A DNA stretch of 64,000 nt, taken from NCBI RefSeq assembly GCF_900111305.1, contig NZ_FOGS01000010.1:37394-101393 (forward strand), in the 5' to 3' direction. The DNA is from Vreelandella subterranea. Lineage in GTDB: Bacteria > Pseudomonadota > Gammaproteobacteria > Pseudomonadales > Halomonadaceae. The position numbers and the translations under genes are program-made. Positions 18,256 through 27,146 of this stretch are shown in pieces. The notes beneath the pieces were generated by a model. It had not been told where the DNA came from. It did no database searches and saw only the letters and a program-made list of their open reading frames with translations. Each line of letters begins with the position of its first letter. Position 1 is the first letter of the stretch.

Positions 18256-18555
18256 TCAGTCAGGCCAGACAAGGTGCGCAGGGACGCGCCCCTTGGCATC
18301 AAACGCCACGCCTTCATCGCGCAGTTTTTGATGCTGGCGGGCCGCGCCGCCGTGGTCGGCAAGCTTCAACGACGCGGCAATGACCCGGTGCCAGGGCAAC
18401 TGGTGACCGTCCGGCAAGTGGCGCATTGCAGAACCCACCATGCGCGGGGTCGCCCCTTCGGTCATTGCCGCAATCCGCCCGTAGGTCGTCACCCGCCCCG
18501 CCGGTATCTGATCGACAATGGTATAGATCTGTTCGAGTAGTTCGGGCCGGGGCAT
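18256..18555 (-). CDS. Alkyltransferase-like protein (ATL), MGMT family
   Basis: A 99-residue DNA-binding protein of the O6-alkylguanine-DNA alkyltransferase family. It carries the helix-turn-helix and arginine finger (TPRMVGSAMR). The usual reactive PCHRV motif reads PWHRV, with Trp55 replacing cysteine, so it cannot transfer the alkyl group to itself. Such proteins (E. coli YbaZ/Atl) bind O6-alkylguanine and pass the lesion to nucleotide excision repair. An AAGGAGGG box precedes the ATG. Length and motif fit the family very well. Confidence 0.93.
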   Translation of the reverse strand: MPRPELLEQIYTIVDQIPAGRVTTYGRIAAMTEGATPRMVGSAMRHLPDGHQLPWHRVIAASLKLADHGGAARQHQKLRDEGVAFDAKGRVPAHLVWPD

Positions 18556-18570
18556 CGTTTTACCCTCCTT

Positions 18571-19434
18571 CTAAATCGCGTTTATCAACCACTGCCATAC
18601 CGTTTCAGCGTCTTCACTTACGATACGACGGCTCGGCCTTACCAGCCAGAAGCGCTCATCGCTTGGCACGCTTAATGAAAACGGGGCCACGAGATCATCG
18701 CGCTGCTCGAGCAGGCGACGATGCGTTAGCGCAACACCGCCTCCCTGGCTTGCCAGCGCCAGTGTCATGACCTGATTATCGCAGGTCAACGCATGGCATT
18801 GTGCCTCCAGATGCGACACCCCCGCTGTCTGTAACCAGCCGGGCCAGCCGACCCCAAAGCCCACTGCGTGGAGCAAAGTGTGCCCGGCCAAGGCCTCCGG
18901 TGAGGTCAGCGTTTTGGCAACCTGCGGAGAGCACACCGGCAATAGCTGCTCATCACCCAGCGGCCACATCTCGACACCACTCCATTCCCCACGCCCGTAG
19001 CGAATTTCAATATCCGCCCCTTCCGGGCCAAAGTCATCGGGCCAGATAGCGCTGACCAGGCGCAGGGAGAGGTGGGCGTGCTGGCGATGCAGCTGAATAA
19101 GCCGGGGTGCCAGCCACGACTGCTGAATGACCGGCGTCGCGCGCAACGTGACCGGCTGTTCACTGGTCATGCCGAAAACCTCGGACGTCCCTTCGCTGAT
19201 ACGCGCAAAGGCATCGTGAATGCTGGGCAACCAGGCCTGCCCGGCGGGGCTCAGGGTAAGACTGCGGGCATGGCGAACGAAAAGCTTCTGCCCTAGACGG
19301 TCTTCCAGCAGCCGGATACGTTGACTGATCGCTGCCTGGGTCACCCCAAGCTCATTGCCTGCAGCGGTAAAGCTGAGCGTTCGAGCAGCGGCTTCAAAGG
19401 CTTGTAGCCATAATAGTGGCGGCAACTGAGTCAT
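18571..19434 (-). CDS. LysR-family regulator, divergent from the gamma-butyrobetaine hydroxylase-like gene
   Basis: A 287-residue LysR regulator of the GcvA-like group. Its winged helix shows FEAAARTLSFTAAGNELGVTQAAISQRIRLLE, and an effector-binding domain follows. It is transcribed away from the dioxygenase gene across a 115-base gap, the classical arrangement in which a LysR protein controls its divergent neighbour and itself. A carnitine-type catabolite would be a plausible effector. It lies 15 bases upstream of the ATL gene on the same strand and may be co-transcribed with it. Confidence 0.88.
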   Translation of the reverse strand: MTQLPPLLWLQAFEAAARTLSFTAAGNELGVTQAAISQRIRLLEDRLGQKLFVRHARSLTLSPAGQAWLPSIHDAFARISEGTSEVFGMTSEQPVTLRATPVIQQSWLAPRLIQLHRQHAHLSLRLVSAIWPDDFGPEGADIEIRYGRGEWSGVEMWPLGDEQLLPVCSPQVAKTLTSPEALAGHTLLHAVGFGVGWPGWLQTAGVSHLEAQCHALTCDNQVMTLALASQGGGVALTHRRLLEQRDDLVAPFSLSVPSDERFWLVRPSRRIVSEDAETVWQWLINAI

Positions 19435-19549
19435 GAAAAAGCTACCTATAAGCTGAGCGAGGTCTAAGGGGTCAGATTAATCGTTTGTCACTGCCATTGC
19501 GACTGCGCATCCTAGATGGGCGTTATTTAGTCAATGCCGGGAGGAAGTG

Positions 19550-20722
19550 ATGAACAGTGCCGTTTTCGCTGAAGAGCAACACCAAGCGCCCCAAATGGGC
19601 GAATTAGCCCCCTATCAGGACGGCCCATCACTGACTGAGGCGGTGCCTACCGATGAAGGCATTCACCTCACGTGGCAGGATGGCCAGCACACCACGCTAC
19701 CGCTGCTGTGGCTGCGCGACCATTGCGCCTGCCCCGCCTGTCGGCACCCGCAAACCCGCGAGCGGTTGTATCTGCCGCTTGAGGATATCAGTGAAACGCC
19801 GACCATCGAACTTGCCGGAGGCCATCTTTACCTGACCTGGCAGGATGGCCACGAAAGTGCCTTTCACAGCGGCTGGCTTTACCAGCGCCGTCCGGAAGCC
19901 GAGATCCCCACGGCCGTTCCATCGCTGGCCCCCTGGCGGGATCAGTTCACCCCTGAGCGCATTCGTCATGCCGATTTCCTGACGCCCGAGGGCGAAAAAG
20001 CCTGGCTGACGGCCATGTTGCGCGATGGCTTGGCGCTGATCACCGAAGGCCCGCTGGTTGAGGAAGAAGTCAGCCGCCTGTCAGAGCGTATCGGCCCCCA
20101 GCGTGCCACCAACTTTGGTTCGCGCTTTGATGTTCGCTCAAAGCCCAACCCCAACAATGCTGCCTATACTGCCGTCGGCCTGCCGCTGCACATCGACCTG
20201 CCCAACTGGCGTCAGCCGCCGGATATTCAACTGCTCTACTGCCTGCAAAACGAGGCGAGTGGCGGCCAATCGCTGTTTGCCGACGGCGCCCGGGTGGTCG
20301 ATGCATTACGCCAACAGGACCCGGAAGCCCTGAAGATTCTGAGCGAAACCGCCATCGATTTTCGCTTTCAGGATGACACGCACGATATCGCGGTACGCGA
20401 GCCGGTCATCAAGCTCGACGCTGACGGTAACCTCATCGAAATCCGCCTAAACAACTGGATTCGCGACACGCTGCACCTGCCGGCGCCCAAGATGGCCGCC
20501 TGGTACCGCGCCTACCGCGTTCTGTGGCAGCTGTTTCACAGCGAAGCGCACCAGATCGAGTTCACCTTATTACCTGGCCAGATGGTGGCGTTCGACAACC
20601 GCCGCGTCCTTCATGGACGGCGTGAATTCGACCCCAACAGCGGCGCACGTCACTTGCAGGGCACCTATCTAGACCGTGACATGCTCGCTTCCAAGCTGCG
20701 CGTCCTCGCACGTAGTTCATGA
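19550..20722 (+). CDS. Gamma-butyrobetaine hydroxylase-like Fe(II)/2-oxoglutarate dioxygenase
   Basis: A 390-residue protein of the gamma-butyrobetaine/trimethyllysine dioxygenase family. The N-terminal GBBH_N zinc module shows Cys59, Cys61 and Cys64 (CACPAC). The TauD-type catalytic domain has the iron triad His214, Asp216 (LHID) and distal His355 (VLHGR). The expected reaction is gamma-butyrobetaine + 2-oxoglutarate + O2 to L-carnitine + succinate + CO2. The ATG at 19550 fits the GGGAGG box better than the GTG one codon earlier. Followed 55 bases later by a betaine-type binding protein, supporting a quaternary-amine substrate. A paralogous substrate cannot be excluded. Confidence 0.87.
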   Translation: MNSAVFAEEQHQAPQMGELAPYQDGPSLTEAVPTDEGIHLTWQDGQHTTLPLLWLRDHCACPACRHPQTRERLYLPLEDISETPTIELAGGHLYLTWQDGHESAFHSGWLYQRRPEAEIPTAVPSLAPWRDQFTPERIRHADFLTPEGEKAWLTAMLRDGLALITEGPLVEEEVSRLSERIGPQRATNFGSRFDVRSKPNPNNAAYTAVGLPLHIDLPNWRQPPDIQLLYCLQNEASGGQSLFADGARVVDALRQQDPEALKILSETAIDFRFQDDTHDIAVREPVIKLDADGNLIEIRLNNWIRDTLHLPAPKMAAWYRAYRVLWQLFHSEAHQIEFTLLPGQMVAFDNRRVLHGRREFDPNSGARHLQGTYLDRDMLASKLRVLARSS

Positions 20723-20777
20723 GAAGCGCATAACGAGCGCATGCATTGATAATAAACCAAGCAAGGAGATCGATCGT

Positions 20778-21716
20778 ATGACACACCTGAAACCTCTCGC
20801 CTCGGGCATTGCCTTTGCCAGCGTAGCGTTGTTTGCCTCGGCATCCCACGCCGACGACGAAACCCTCGACTTTGGCGTACCCGCCTGGCCGGGTATTACC
20901 GTCAAGACTGCCATTGCCGAACAGTTGCTCAACCCGCTAGGCTACGAAACCACCACCCAGGAAATCGGCCTGCAGGTGATTTACCAGGGGATTGAAAGCG
21001 GCGATATCGATGTCTTCCTGGGTGCCTGGCTGCCGGCTCAGCGTGAGATGTTCAACCCGCGCAAGGAATCGGGCGTACTGGTCGATGTGGCCAACAACGT
21101 TGATGGCGCGCAAATGACGCTGGCCGTGCCCGAATACCTCTATGAAGACGGCCTGCAAAGTTTTGCCGATCTTGACGACTACCGCGACCAACTGGATGGC
21201 AGGATTCATGGCTTTGGTGCCGGTTCGGCGGCCAGCGAAATCCTCAATAACGCCATCGATAACGACATCTGGGGACTCGGCGACTGGCAACTGGTCGACA
21301 CCAGCGAAGTCGCGATGCTTTCCGCCGCGAGTGACTCGATTTCTCGCGAAGAACCCATTGTGTGGGTTGGCTGGACGCCTCACTGGATGAACCTTGAGTT
21401 GCCGATGCGCTATCTCGACGACGAGAAAGACCTGTTCGGCGAGAACAATGGTGAAAGCGAAGTGCTCACCCTGATGCGTTCCGGCTACGCCGAGGCCAAC
21501 CCCAATGTCGTGACGTTCTTTGAACAGTTCACCTTCAGCGCCGAAGAACAAAGCTGGATGATTCAGCAGTTCGGCCAGGAAGAGCGCGAGCTGGACGGTG
21601 TCGCCGAGCAGTGGATCAACGAAAACACCGAGCGGGTGGAAGCGATGCTTGCCGACGTGACGACTACCGATGGTGACCCCGCCTGGCCGGTTATTGAAGC
21701 TCAGCTCAACGAGTAA
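20778..21716 (+). CDS. Glycine betaine/carnitine-type ABC substrate-binding protein (OpuAC family)
   Basis: A 312-residue periplasmic binding protein. The signal peptide (about 1-24) ends SASHA-DD. The mature part begins LDFGVPAWPGITVKTAIAEQLL, typical of OpuAC/ProX-like receptors for trimethylammonium compounds. The ATG follows AAGGAGATCGATCGT; upstream ATGs run into the dioxygenase end. It is an orphan receptor: no permease or ATPase lies beside it, so it must use components encoded elsewhere. With the dioxygenase it suggests uptake and conversion of gamma-butyrobetaine or carnitine. Confidence 0.88.
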   Translation: MTHLKPLASGIAFASVALFASASHADDETLDFGVPAWPGITVKTAIAEQLLNPLGYETTTQEIGLQVIYQGIESGDIDVFLGAWLPAQREMFNPRKESGVLVDVANNVDGAQMTLAVPEYLYEDGLQSFADLDDYRDQLDGRIHGFGAGSAASEILNNAIDNDIWGLGDWQLVDTSEVAMLSAASDSISREEPIVWVGWTPHWMNLELPMRYLDDEKDLFGENNGESEVLTLMRSGYAEANPNVVTFFEQFTFSAEEQSWMIQQFGQEERELDGVAEQWINENTERVEAMLADVTTTDGDPAWPVIEAQLNE

Positions 21717-21735
21717 CGCTCACCGATAGCGTTGT

Positions 21736-21813
21736 CGAGGGGCTATCTTTCCATCAGACTGCCATATGCCAGAATCGCCGGGAGCCTTTCCCGGCCCTGG
21801 AAAAAGCCCCTCG
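21736..21813. repeat. Long inverted repeat after the binding-protein gene (possible terminator)
   Basis: CGAGGGGCT-atc-TTTCCA (from 21736) is complementary to TGGAAA-a-AGCCCCTCG (ending 21813). The arms of about 16 bases enclose about 45 bases. It sits 20 bases after the stop and could act as a terminator or mRNA-stabilising structure. No T-tract follows. Confidence 0.45.
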
Positions 21814-21860
21814 CTTCAACCTGCCCTCACACCCCGTCATTGAGTCGTTGTAAAAGGCGA

Positions 21861-22289
21861 CTACGGGTCAGCTTTCCCGGTAAGTGTCGCCATGACACGC
21901 CGAGAACCACCTTGCTCACGGTGTTCACCGAGCCAGACCCCCTGCCATGTGCCAAGCACCAGGCGGCTATCACGCACCGCCAAGGTTAATTGCGTACCCA
22001 ACAGGCTTGCCATGACATGGGCGGGCATGTCATCCGGGCCTTCCAGCGTATGACGGAAATAATCCAACCCCTCCGGCACCAGCCGACGCATGAAGGCGTT
22101 CATATCATGGCGAACATCCGGGTCGCTATTTTCATTGAGGGTCAGCGAAGCCGAAGTATGCAGTAACTGCAGGTGCAAAATGCCCATCTCACATTCCGCC
22201 AGCCAGGGTAGCGCTCCGACCAGCTCTTGGGTGATAAGATGGAAGCCCCGTGGCCGCTCGGTTAGGTGAATCTCATCCTGGTGCCACAT
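21861..22289 (-). CDS. yjbQ: YjbQ family (UPF0047) protein
   Basis: A 142-residue protein of the UPF0047/YjbQ family. It begins MWHQDEIHLTERPRGFHLITQEL. The conserved LLHTSASLTLNENSDPDVRHDM segment and GTWQGVWLGEHR near the C-terminus are typical. E. coli YjbQ has thiamine-phosphate synthase side activity; the physiological role is unclear. I prefer the ATG at 22289, eight bases from a TAAGG box, to the one at 22295. Convergent with the binding-protein gene and divergent from the lipocalin gene. Confidence 0.9.
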   Translation of the reverse strand: MWHQDEIHLTERPRGFHLITQELVGALPWLAECEMGILHLQLLHTSASLTLNENSDPDVRHDMNAFMRRLVPEGLDYFRHTLEGPDDMPAHVMASLLGTQLTLAVRDSRLVLGTWQGVWLGEHREQGGSRRVMATLTGKADP

Positions 22290-22386
22290 AACCATCGCCT
22301 TAACATTATGAGTGTGTCATTCCATTCTATTCATTGTTATTGGCGACGCCCGAATTAGCAAACGCCCGTCACCCCAGGAGCACACA

Positions 22387-22938
22387 ATGTTAAAACCATG
22401 GAAGGTGCTAAAACCATGGAAGGTCGTCCTCGGCAGTGCCGCCATTGCCGGTTGCACCGGCATCCCCGACGGCACTCAGCCCGTTACCGGCTTTGAGCTG
22501 GACCGCTACCTGGGCCAGTGGTACGAAATCGCCCGGTTGGATCATTCCTTCGAGGAAGGGCTGCAATGCGTGACGGCAACATACAGCCTTCGCGAGGATG
22601 GTGGCGTCAGAGTGATCAACCGCGGCTACAACCCGGAGGAGCAGGCCTGGGACGAAGCCGAAGGGCGCGCTTATTTTATCGACGATGACGATATCGGCCG
22701 ACTCAAAGTCAGCTTCTTTGGCCCCTTCTACGGCGGCTATAACATTCTGGCGCTGGATGACGACTACCAGTGGGCGCTGGTATCAGGCCCCAACCGCGAT
22801 TATCTCTGGATTCTCTCGCGGACTCCGGACATGGACAGCGAGCTGGAAAACCGGCTGCGCGAGCGGGCGGCCGAGCTGGACTTCCCGACCGACGAACTGA
22901 TCGATGTCGCCCATGATGATACATGCCCCGAGCGCTAG
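22387..22938 (+). CDS. blc: Outer-membrane lipocalin Blc
   Basis: A 183-residue bacterial lipocalin. The signature LGQWYEIARLDHSFEEGL, the NRGYNP segment and FFGPFYGGYN..SGPNRDYLWILSRTP closely match E. coli Blc. The N-terminal region ends with a lipobox-like AIAGC, so it is probably a lipoprotein. It binds fatty acids or lysophospholipids and aids membrane maintenance. The ATG at 22387 follows CCAGGAG. The first residues contain a duplicated hexapeptide, LKPWKV twice, from an 18-base tandem repeat. Confidence 0.93.
   Translation: MLKPWKVLKPWKVVLGSAAIAGCTGIPDGTQPVTGFELDRYLGQWYEIARLDHSFEEGLQCVTATYSLREDGGVRVINRGYNPEEQAWDEAEGRAYFIDDDDIGRLKVSFFGPFYGGYNILALDDDYQWALVSGPNRDYLWILSRTPDMDSELENRLRERAAELDFPTDELIDVAHDDTCPER
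22390..22425. repeat. 18-bp tandem duplication inside the blc signal sequence
   Basis: Two adjacent copies of (T/C)TAAAACCATGGAAGGT(G/C) encode LKPWKV twice at codons 2-13 of the lipocalin. The frame is kept. Confidence 0.85.
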
Positions 22939-22999
22939 CAGCCTGTCGGGCTTGACCGATCGTCGCGAGAAGCACGGATTCGCAGTAGATCAGTGTTAA

Positions 23000-23926
23000 T
23001 CACGTTTCAAGCGGCATGGCAGGCACGCGCATTGCCATTTCTTGCTGAAGGTAATCGATAAAGGCACTGATGCGCCTGGGTATATGACGACGGTGTTCAA
23101 ATAGCGCGTAGAAATCCGCACGCACGCCTTGCCAGCCGGGCAACAACGGCACCAGCGCGCCGCTGGCAAGGTGCTCGTTGATATCCCACCAGGAACGCAG
23201 CATCACCCCGTGGCCTTCGAGCGCCAGGCGGGTCACCACCTCACCGTCGTTACTGGCCAGTCGACCGCTGACTTTTACCGCTTGAACATCGGCTGGCGAG
23301 CCGCAGCGCTCGAATCTCCACAGTGGGAAATCACTGTCGTTTTCACGGATGACCAGACAGCTATGCTGCGCCAGATCGGCAGGCGTGGTTAACGCAGGCA
23401 TCCGTTCGAGGTAGCTGGGTGATGCGCAAAGCACGCGACGATTGACCAGGATGCGCCGCGCCACCAGGCGGGAGTCCGGCGGTTCACCGATGCGCACCCC
23501 CACATCAAAACCGTGGTCGCTGAGGTTCAGCGGAAAATTGGTCAATTCCAGCCAGCTCTCGATTGACGGGTTCTCGACACAAAAGCTGGACAGCAACGGC
23601 GCGACATGTCGCCTGCCAAAGCCGAAGGTGGCGTTTACCCGCAAACGCCCGCCGAGTGCCTGGCTGAACGAATCCCCGAGGCCATTTTCCAGCTCGTCGA
23701 GCTCTTCAAGAATCAATCCCCCGCGGGCCAGGTAGTGTTCACCCTCAGCGGTCAGCGTCAGACGCCGCGTGGTTCGCGCCGCCAGCATGACGCCCAGCCG
23801 GGCTTCCAGCTGTTTTAGCCGCTTGCTGACCGCCGAAAGCGAGAGCCCCAGCTCCCGCGCGGTGGCGGTCAAGCTACCGGCACGCGCCAGCTGCTGAAAA
23901 AAGGCCAAATCATCCAGGGGAGTCAC
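23000..23926 (-). CDS. LysR-family regulator, divergent from the tartrate/D-malate dehydrogenase gene
   Basis: A 308-residue LysR regulator of the large group near DmlR/AaeR. The winged helix shows FFQQLARAGSLTATARELGLSLSAVSKRLKQLE and the effector domain follows. The start is a GTG at 23926 preceded by GAGGTGAAG. It is divergent from the dehydrogenase gene across 142 bases. In E. coli, DmlR activates the D-malate dehydrogenase gene dmlA in the same arrangement, so it probably controls that gene here. Confidence 0.87.
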   Translation of the reverse strand: MTPLDDLAFFQQLARAGSLTATARELGLSLSAVSKRLKQLEARLGVMLAARTTRRLTLTAEGEHYLARGGLILEELDELENGLGDSFSQALGGRLRVNATFGFGRRHVAPLLSSFCVENPSIESWLELTNFPLNLSDHGFDVGVRIGEPPDSRLVARRILVNRRVLCASPSYLERMPALTTPADLAQHSCLVIRENDSDFPLWRFERCGSPADVQAVKVSGRLASNDGEVVTRLALEGHGVMLRSWWDINEHLASGALVPLLPGWQGVRADFYALFEHRRHIPRRISAFIDYLQQEMAMRVPAMPLET

Positions 23927-24007
23927 TGATTCTTCACCTCAGGGCAACAATAGCTTGCATCATAGACTAATTATCTTCTTTGCTATAGGGGCTACACTCA
24001 CCTCACC

Positions 24008-24036
24008 ACGACACCTTAATCAACGACACCTTAATC
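24008..24036. repeat. 14-bp direct repeat in the dehydrogenase promoter region
   Basis: ACGACACCTTAATC occurs at 24008-24021 and again at 24023-24036, about 30 bases before the dehydrogenase start. It may be a slippage duplication or a tandem regulator half-site. Confidence 0.6.
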
Positions 24037-24068
24037 GCATCGTTTGCCCTATCTAACCAGGAGTCACC

Positions 24069-25142
24069 ATGGCCCACCGTATTGCAGTGATTGCCGGCGA
24101 CGGCATTGGCACCGAAGTCATGCCCGAAGGCATCCGTGCTCTGGAAGCTGCCGCCAAGCGTTTTAACATCCCGCTGGAATTCACCCCCTTTGAGTTCGGC
24201 AGCTGCGACTACTATCTGGAACACGGCAGCATGTTGCCGGATGACTGGTTCGAACAGTTGAAAAGCTTTGATGCGCTGTTTTATGGCGCGGTGGGCTGGC
24301 CCGACAAGGTGCCCGACCACATTTCCCTGTGGGGCTCGCTTCTGCAGTTCCGTCGCCGCTTTGACCAGTACATCAACCTGCGCCCGTGCAAGCTGATGCC
24401 CGGTATCAAAAGCCCGCTGGCAGGCCGTGAGCCCGGCGATATCGATTTTTATGTCGTGCGCGAAAACACCGAGGGCGAGTACTCGAGCATCGGTGGCAAG
24501 ATGTATGAAGGCACCGAGCGCGAAATCGTCCTTCAGGAAACGGTGATGAGCCGCACCGGCGTTGACCGTGTCCTCAAGTACGCCTTTGACCTGGCTCAGA
24601 CCCGCCCGCGTAAAAAGCTGACCTCGGCCACCAAGTCCAACGGCATCTCGATCACCATGCCCTACTGGGATGAGCGCGTGGCGGAAATGGCCAAACGCTA
24701 TCCAGAGATCGCCGTGGATAAATTCCACATCGATATCCTCACCGCCAACTTTGTGCTGCACCCGGACTGGTTCGACGTGGTGGTGGGCAGCAACCTGTTC
24801 GGCGATATTCTTTCCGATCTAGGCCCCGCCTGTACCGGCACCATCGGCATTGCGCCCTCGGCCAATATCAACCCGGAAGGTAACTTCCCCAGTCTGTTTG
24901 AACCGGTCCACGGCAGCGCACCGGATATTGCCGGCAAGGGCATTGCCAACCCCATCGGCCAGATCTGGTCCGGCGCCATGATGCTCGAACACCTGGGTTA
25001 TCAAGAAGCCGGGGAAGCAATGGTCACCGCCATTGAAGCCGTGTTGAGTGACGGCGATAGCCAGGTTCTCACCCGGGATGTTGGCGGACAAGGCAGCACA
25101 GAAAGCCTTGGCAAGGCCATTGCCGAACGGATTTCCAGATAA
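24069..25142 (+). CDS. Tartrate dehydrogenase / D-malate dehydrogenase (decarboxylating)
   Basis: A 357-residue enzyme of the isocitrate/isopropylmalate dehydrogenase family, in the TtuC/DmlA branch. The N-terminal IAVIAGDGIGTEVMPEG, the substrate loop VVRENTEGEYSSIGG and the metal/NAD region GSNLFGDILSDLGP..EPVHGSAPDIAGKG are intact. It oxidises D-malate, tartrate or related 2-hydroxy acids with NAD. A clean CCAGGAG box precedes the ATG, and a strong terminator follows. Which of the two substrates is favoured cannot be told from sequence by eye. Confidence 0.92.
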   Translation: MAHRIAVIAGDGIGTEVMPEGIRALEAAAKRFNIPLEFTPFEFGSCDYYLEHGSMLPDDWFEQLKSFDALFYGAVGWPDKVPDHISLWGSLLQFRRRFDQYINLRPCKLMPGIKSPLAGREPGDIDFYVVRENTEGEYSSIGGKMYEGTEREIVLQETVMSRTGVDRVLKYAFDLAQTRPRKKLTSATKSNGISITMPYWDERVAEMAKRYPEIAVDKFHIDILTANFVLHPDWFDVVVGSNLFGDILSDLGPACTGTIGIAPSANINPEGNFPSLFEPVHGSAPDIAGKGIANPIGQIWSGAMMLEHLGYQEAGEAMVTAIEAVLSDGDSQVLTRDVGGQGSTESLGKAIAERISR

Positions 25143-25166
25143 CGCCCAATAGAAACATGCAATAGA

Positions 25167-25205
25167 AAGGCCCCATCGCCAGGGTGGCGATGGGGCCTTC
25201 ATGAT
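25167..25205. terminator. Bidirectional terminator between the dehydrogenase gene and wrbA
   Basis: A perfect 14-bp stem, AAGGCCCCATCGCC (25167-25180) with GGCGATGGGGCCTT (25186-25199), and a 5-base loop between convergent genes. Confidence 0.85.
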
Positions 25206-25228
25206 TTATGGCTAGCGCTAACTGTCAG

Positions 25229-25828
25229 TTAGCTCGCCAGCTTGGCCGCAATCCCGGCCACATGCTCGCCCTGGAAGCGGGCAATTTTCAGCTCGCGATC
25301 ATCCGGCTGGCGAGAGCCGTCACCACCAGCAATGGTGGCGGCACCATAAGGCGTACCGCCGCTTACCTTGGAAATATCGAACTGTTCTTCGATACCGTAG
25401 CCAATCGGTACGATGACCATGCCGTGGTGGGCAAGAGTGGTCCAGGTAGAGGTGATGGTCATTTCATCGCCACCACCGGTGCCGGTGGAAGTGAATACGC
25501 TGGCCACCTTGCCGCGCAGCGCGCCACTGGCCCAAAGCCCACCGGTCTGGTCGAGGAAGGTGCGCATCTGACCGGCCATGTTGCCAAAGCGCGTTGGCGT
25601 GCCGAAGATGATGGCGTCGTAATCGGCAAGCTCTTGCGGCGTTGCTTCAGGGGTCGTGAAATCCTGCTTGCCACCGGCATTCTTGAAGGCGTCTTCCGGC
25701 ATGGTTTCGGGCACGCGCTTGACGGTGACCTCGACACCCTCGACATTCTTGGCACCCTCGGCGACAGCCGCCGCCAGCGTGTCGATGTGGCCATACATGG
25801 AATAGTAAAGCACCAGTACTTTCGTCAT
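25229..25828 (-). CDS. wrbA: NAD(P)H:quinone oxidoreductase WrbA
   Basis: A 199-residue flavodoxin-fold protein. The FMN phosphate loop [12 protein letters not shown], the [21 protein letters not shown] segment and STGTGGGDE identify WrbA. It reduces quinones by two electrons, protecting against redox cycling. The ATG follows AAAGGAGTGAGCA. Convergent with the dehydrogenase gene. Confidence 0.95.
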   Translation of the reverse strand: MTKVLVLYYSMYGHIDTLAAAVAEGAKNVEGVEVTVKRVPETMPEDAFKNAGGKQDFTTPEATPQELADYDAIIFGTPTRFGNMAGQMRTFLDQTGGLWASGALRGKVASVFTSTGTGGGDEMTITSTWTTLAHHGMVIVPIGYGIEEQFDISKVSGGTPYGAATIAGGDGSRQPDDRELKIARFQGEHVAGIAAKLAS

Positions 25829-26159
25829 TGCTCACTCCTTTGCACTGCAATTGGTGATGTCTGTTTTGATAGCTACAAAAATAACGCAATGGCACCTAGA
25901 AAAAAGCGAATGTTTTCGACCGCGGGAATCGATTTCATCGATTCTCGCTTGCGGGTGTTGGCCTTGGTGCTCTTTCACGATCCCACCGCGCTTTTTCATT
26001 CGAACGACGCCAGGGGTTGCCGGACAAGCGGAAGAGGGTAAAGGTAGGCCACGTTTATCAGCTTGTTGCACTGCCAATGACACAACACACAATGACACAT
26101 CACAATGTTACCAAGCGATGTTCTCTCGCTGACGCGATTACCCATTATGGGGGCCTGAC
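25829..26159. other. Intergenic region between wrbA and astE
   Basis: About 330 bases holding the divergent promoters of wrbA and astE. One small perfect inverted repeat (GAATCGAT, 25926-25933, with ATCGATTC, 25937-25944, 3-base loop) is visible. No gene candidate has convincing coding character. Confidence 0.55.
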
Positions 26160-27146
26160 ATGCTAGGCGAGTGGCTGGACTGGACCCTCGATGAGCAGCG
26201 CGATATGCCCAGGCAAGGCAGCTTTGCCAGCGGTCGCTTCGACATCAGCGCCCCTGGTGTTCTTCGCCTGACGCCATATCGTCAGTGCCCGGACGCTCGC
26301 GCCTGTATCTTTTCAGCCGCCATTCACGGCAACGAAACCGCCCCCGTCGAACTGATAGGTGCCTGGCTGAGCGAGCTGGAAGCGGGCACGCTAACGCTCG
26401 GCGCCCCGTTGCTGGTGATTCTCGGCAATATTCCCGCCCTCAAGGCCCAGCAGCGCTTCATCCAAACCAACCTCAACCGGCTGTTTGAACGCGGGCTTTC
26501 TGTCAGCGGCGACGAACCAGACCGGGCGCGCCAGCTGATGACCGCGGTTGATGACTTTTTCAGCGACAACGCTGGATTACCCAAGCTCCACTACGATCTG
26601 CACACGGCGATTCGCGCCAGTCTCTACCCGCGTTTTGTCGTGGAGCCCTATAGGGGTAGCGCCACACACAGCGAACAGTGGCAGTGGCTGGCCGCTGCCG
26701 ATATGCAGGCTGTGTTGCACCAGCACCAACATAGCTGGACATTCTCTCACTACAGCAAGCATTATCACGGCGCTCAATCGTTTACCTTCGAGCTCGGCCA
26801 GGTAGCCCCTTTCGGGCAGAACGACATGGCGTCGCTCACGCCGATGCTGGCCCTGCTGGGTCGGCTCAGCGAAGGCACCAAACCGGCAGAAAGCGCCATA
26901 GAAGCGGTAACGTTTTTCCGCGTTCAGCATGAGTTGATGCGCCACGGCGACAATTTCATGCTGTGCTTCGACGATGACACCCCCAATTTCACCCGTTTTG
27001 CGCCTGGCACCTGCCTGGCCAACGACAGCCAAACCGGTGAATATCGGGTGGGCGATACCCCGCTCCACGTGGTATTTCCCAATGCCAATGTCGAAATTGG
27101 CGCACGCGCCGCGCTCCTGGTGGTTCCCTGCGCACCACCCACATGA
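26160..27146 (+). CDS. astE: Succinylglutamate desuccinylase (AstE)
   Basis: A 328-residue zinc-dependent hydrolase of the AstE/aspartoacylase family (E. coli AstE is 322). Zinc ligands appear at His56 and Glu59 (HGNE) and His148 (LHTAI); the catalytic Glu is probably 211 (FTFELG). It cleaves N-succinylglutamate to glutamate and succinate, the last step of the arginine succinyltransferase pathway. The other ast genes are not beside it. A basic-amino-acid ABC importer follows immediately, so the locus joins arginine uptake with its degradation. Confidence 0.9.
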   Translation: MLGEWLDWTLDEQRDMPRQGSFASGRFDISAPGVLRLTPYRQCPDARACIFSAAIHGNETAPVELIGAWLSELEAGTLTLGAPLLVILGNIPALKAQQRFIQTNLNRLFERGLSVSGDEPDRARQLMTAVDDFFSDNAGLPKLHYDLHTAIRASLYPRFVVEPYRGSATHSEQWQWLAAADMQAVLHQHQHSWTFSHYSKHYHGAQSFTFELGQVAPFGQNDMASLTPMLALLGRLSEGTKPAESAIEAVTFFRVQHELMRHGDNFMLCFDDDTPNFTRFAPGTCLANDSQTGEYRVGDTPLHVVFPNANVEIGARAALLVVPCAPPT

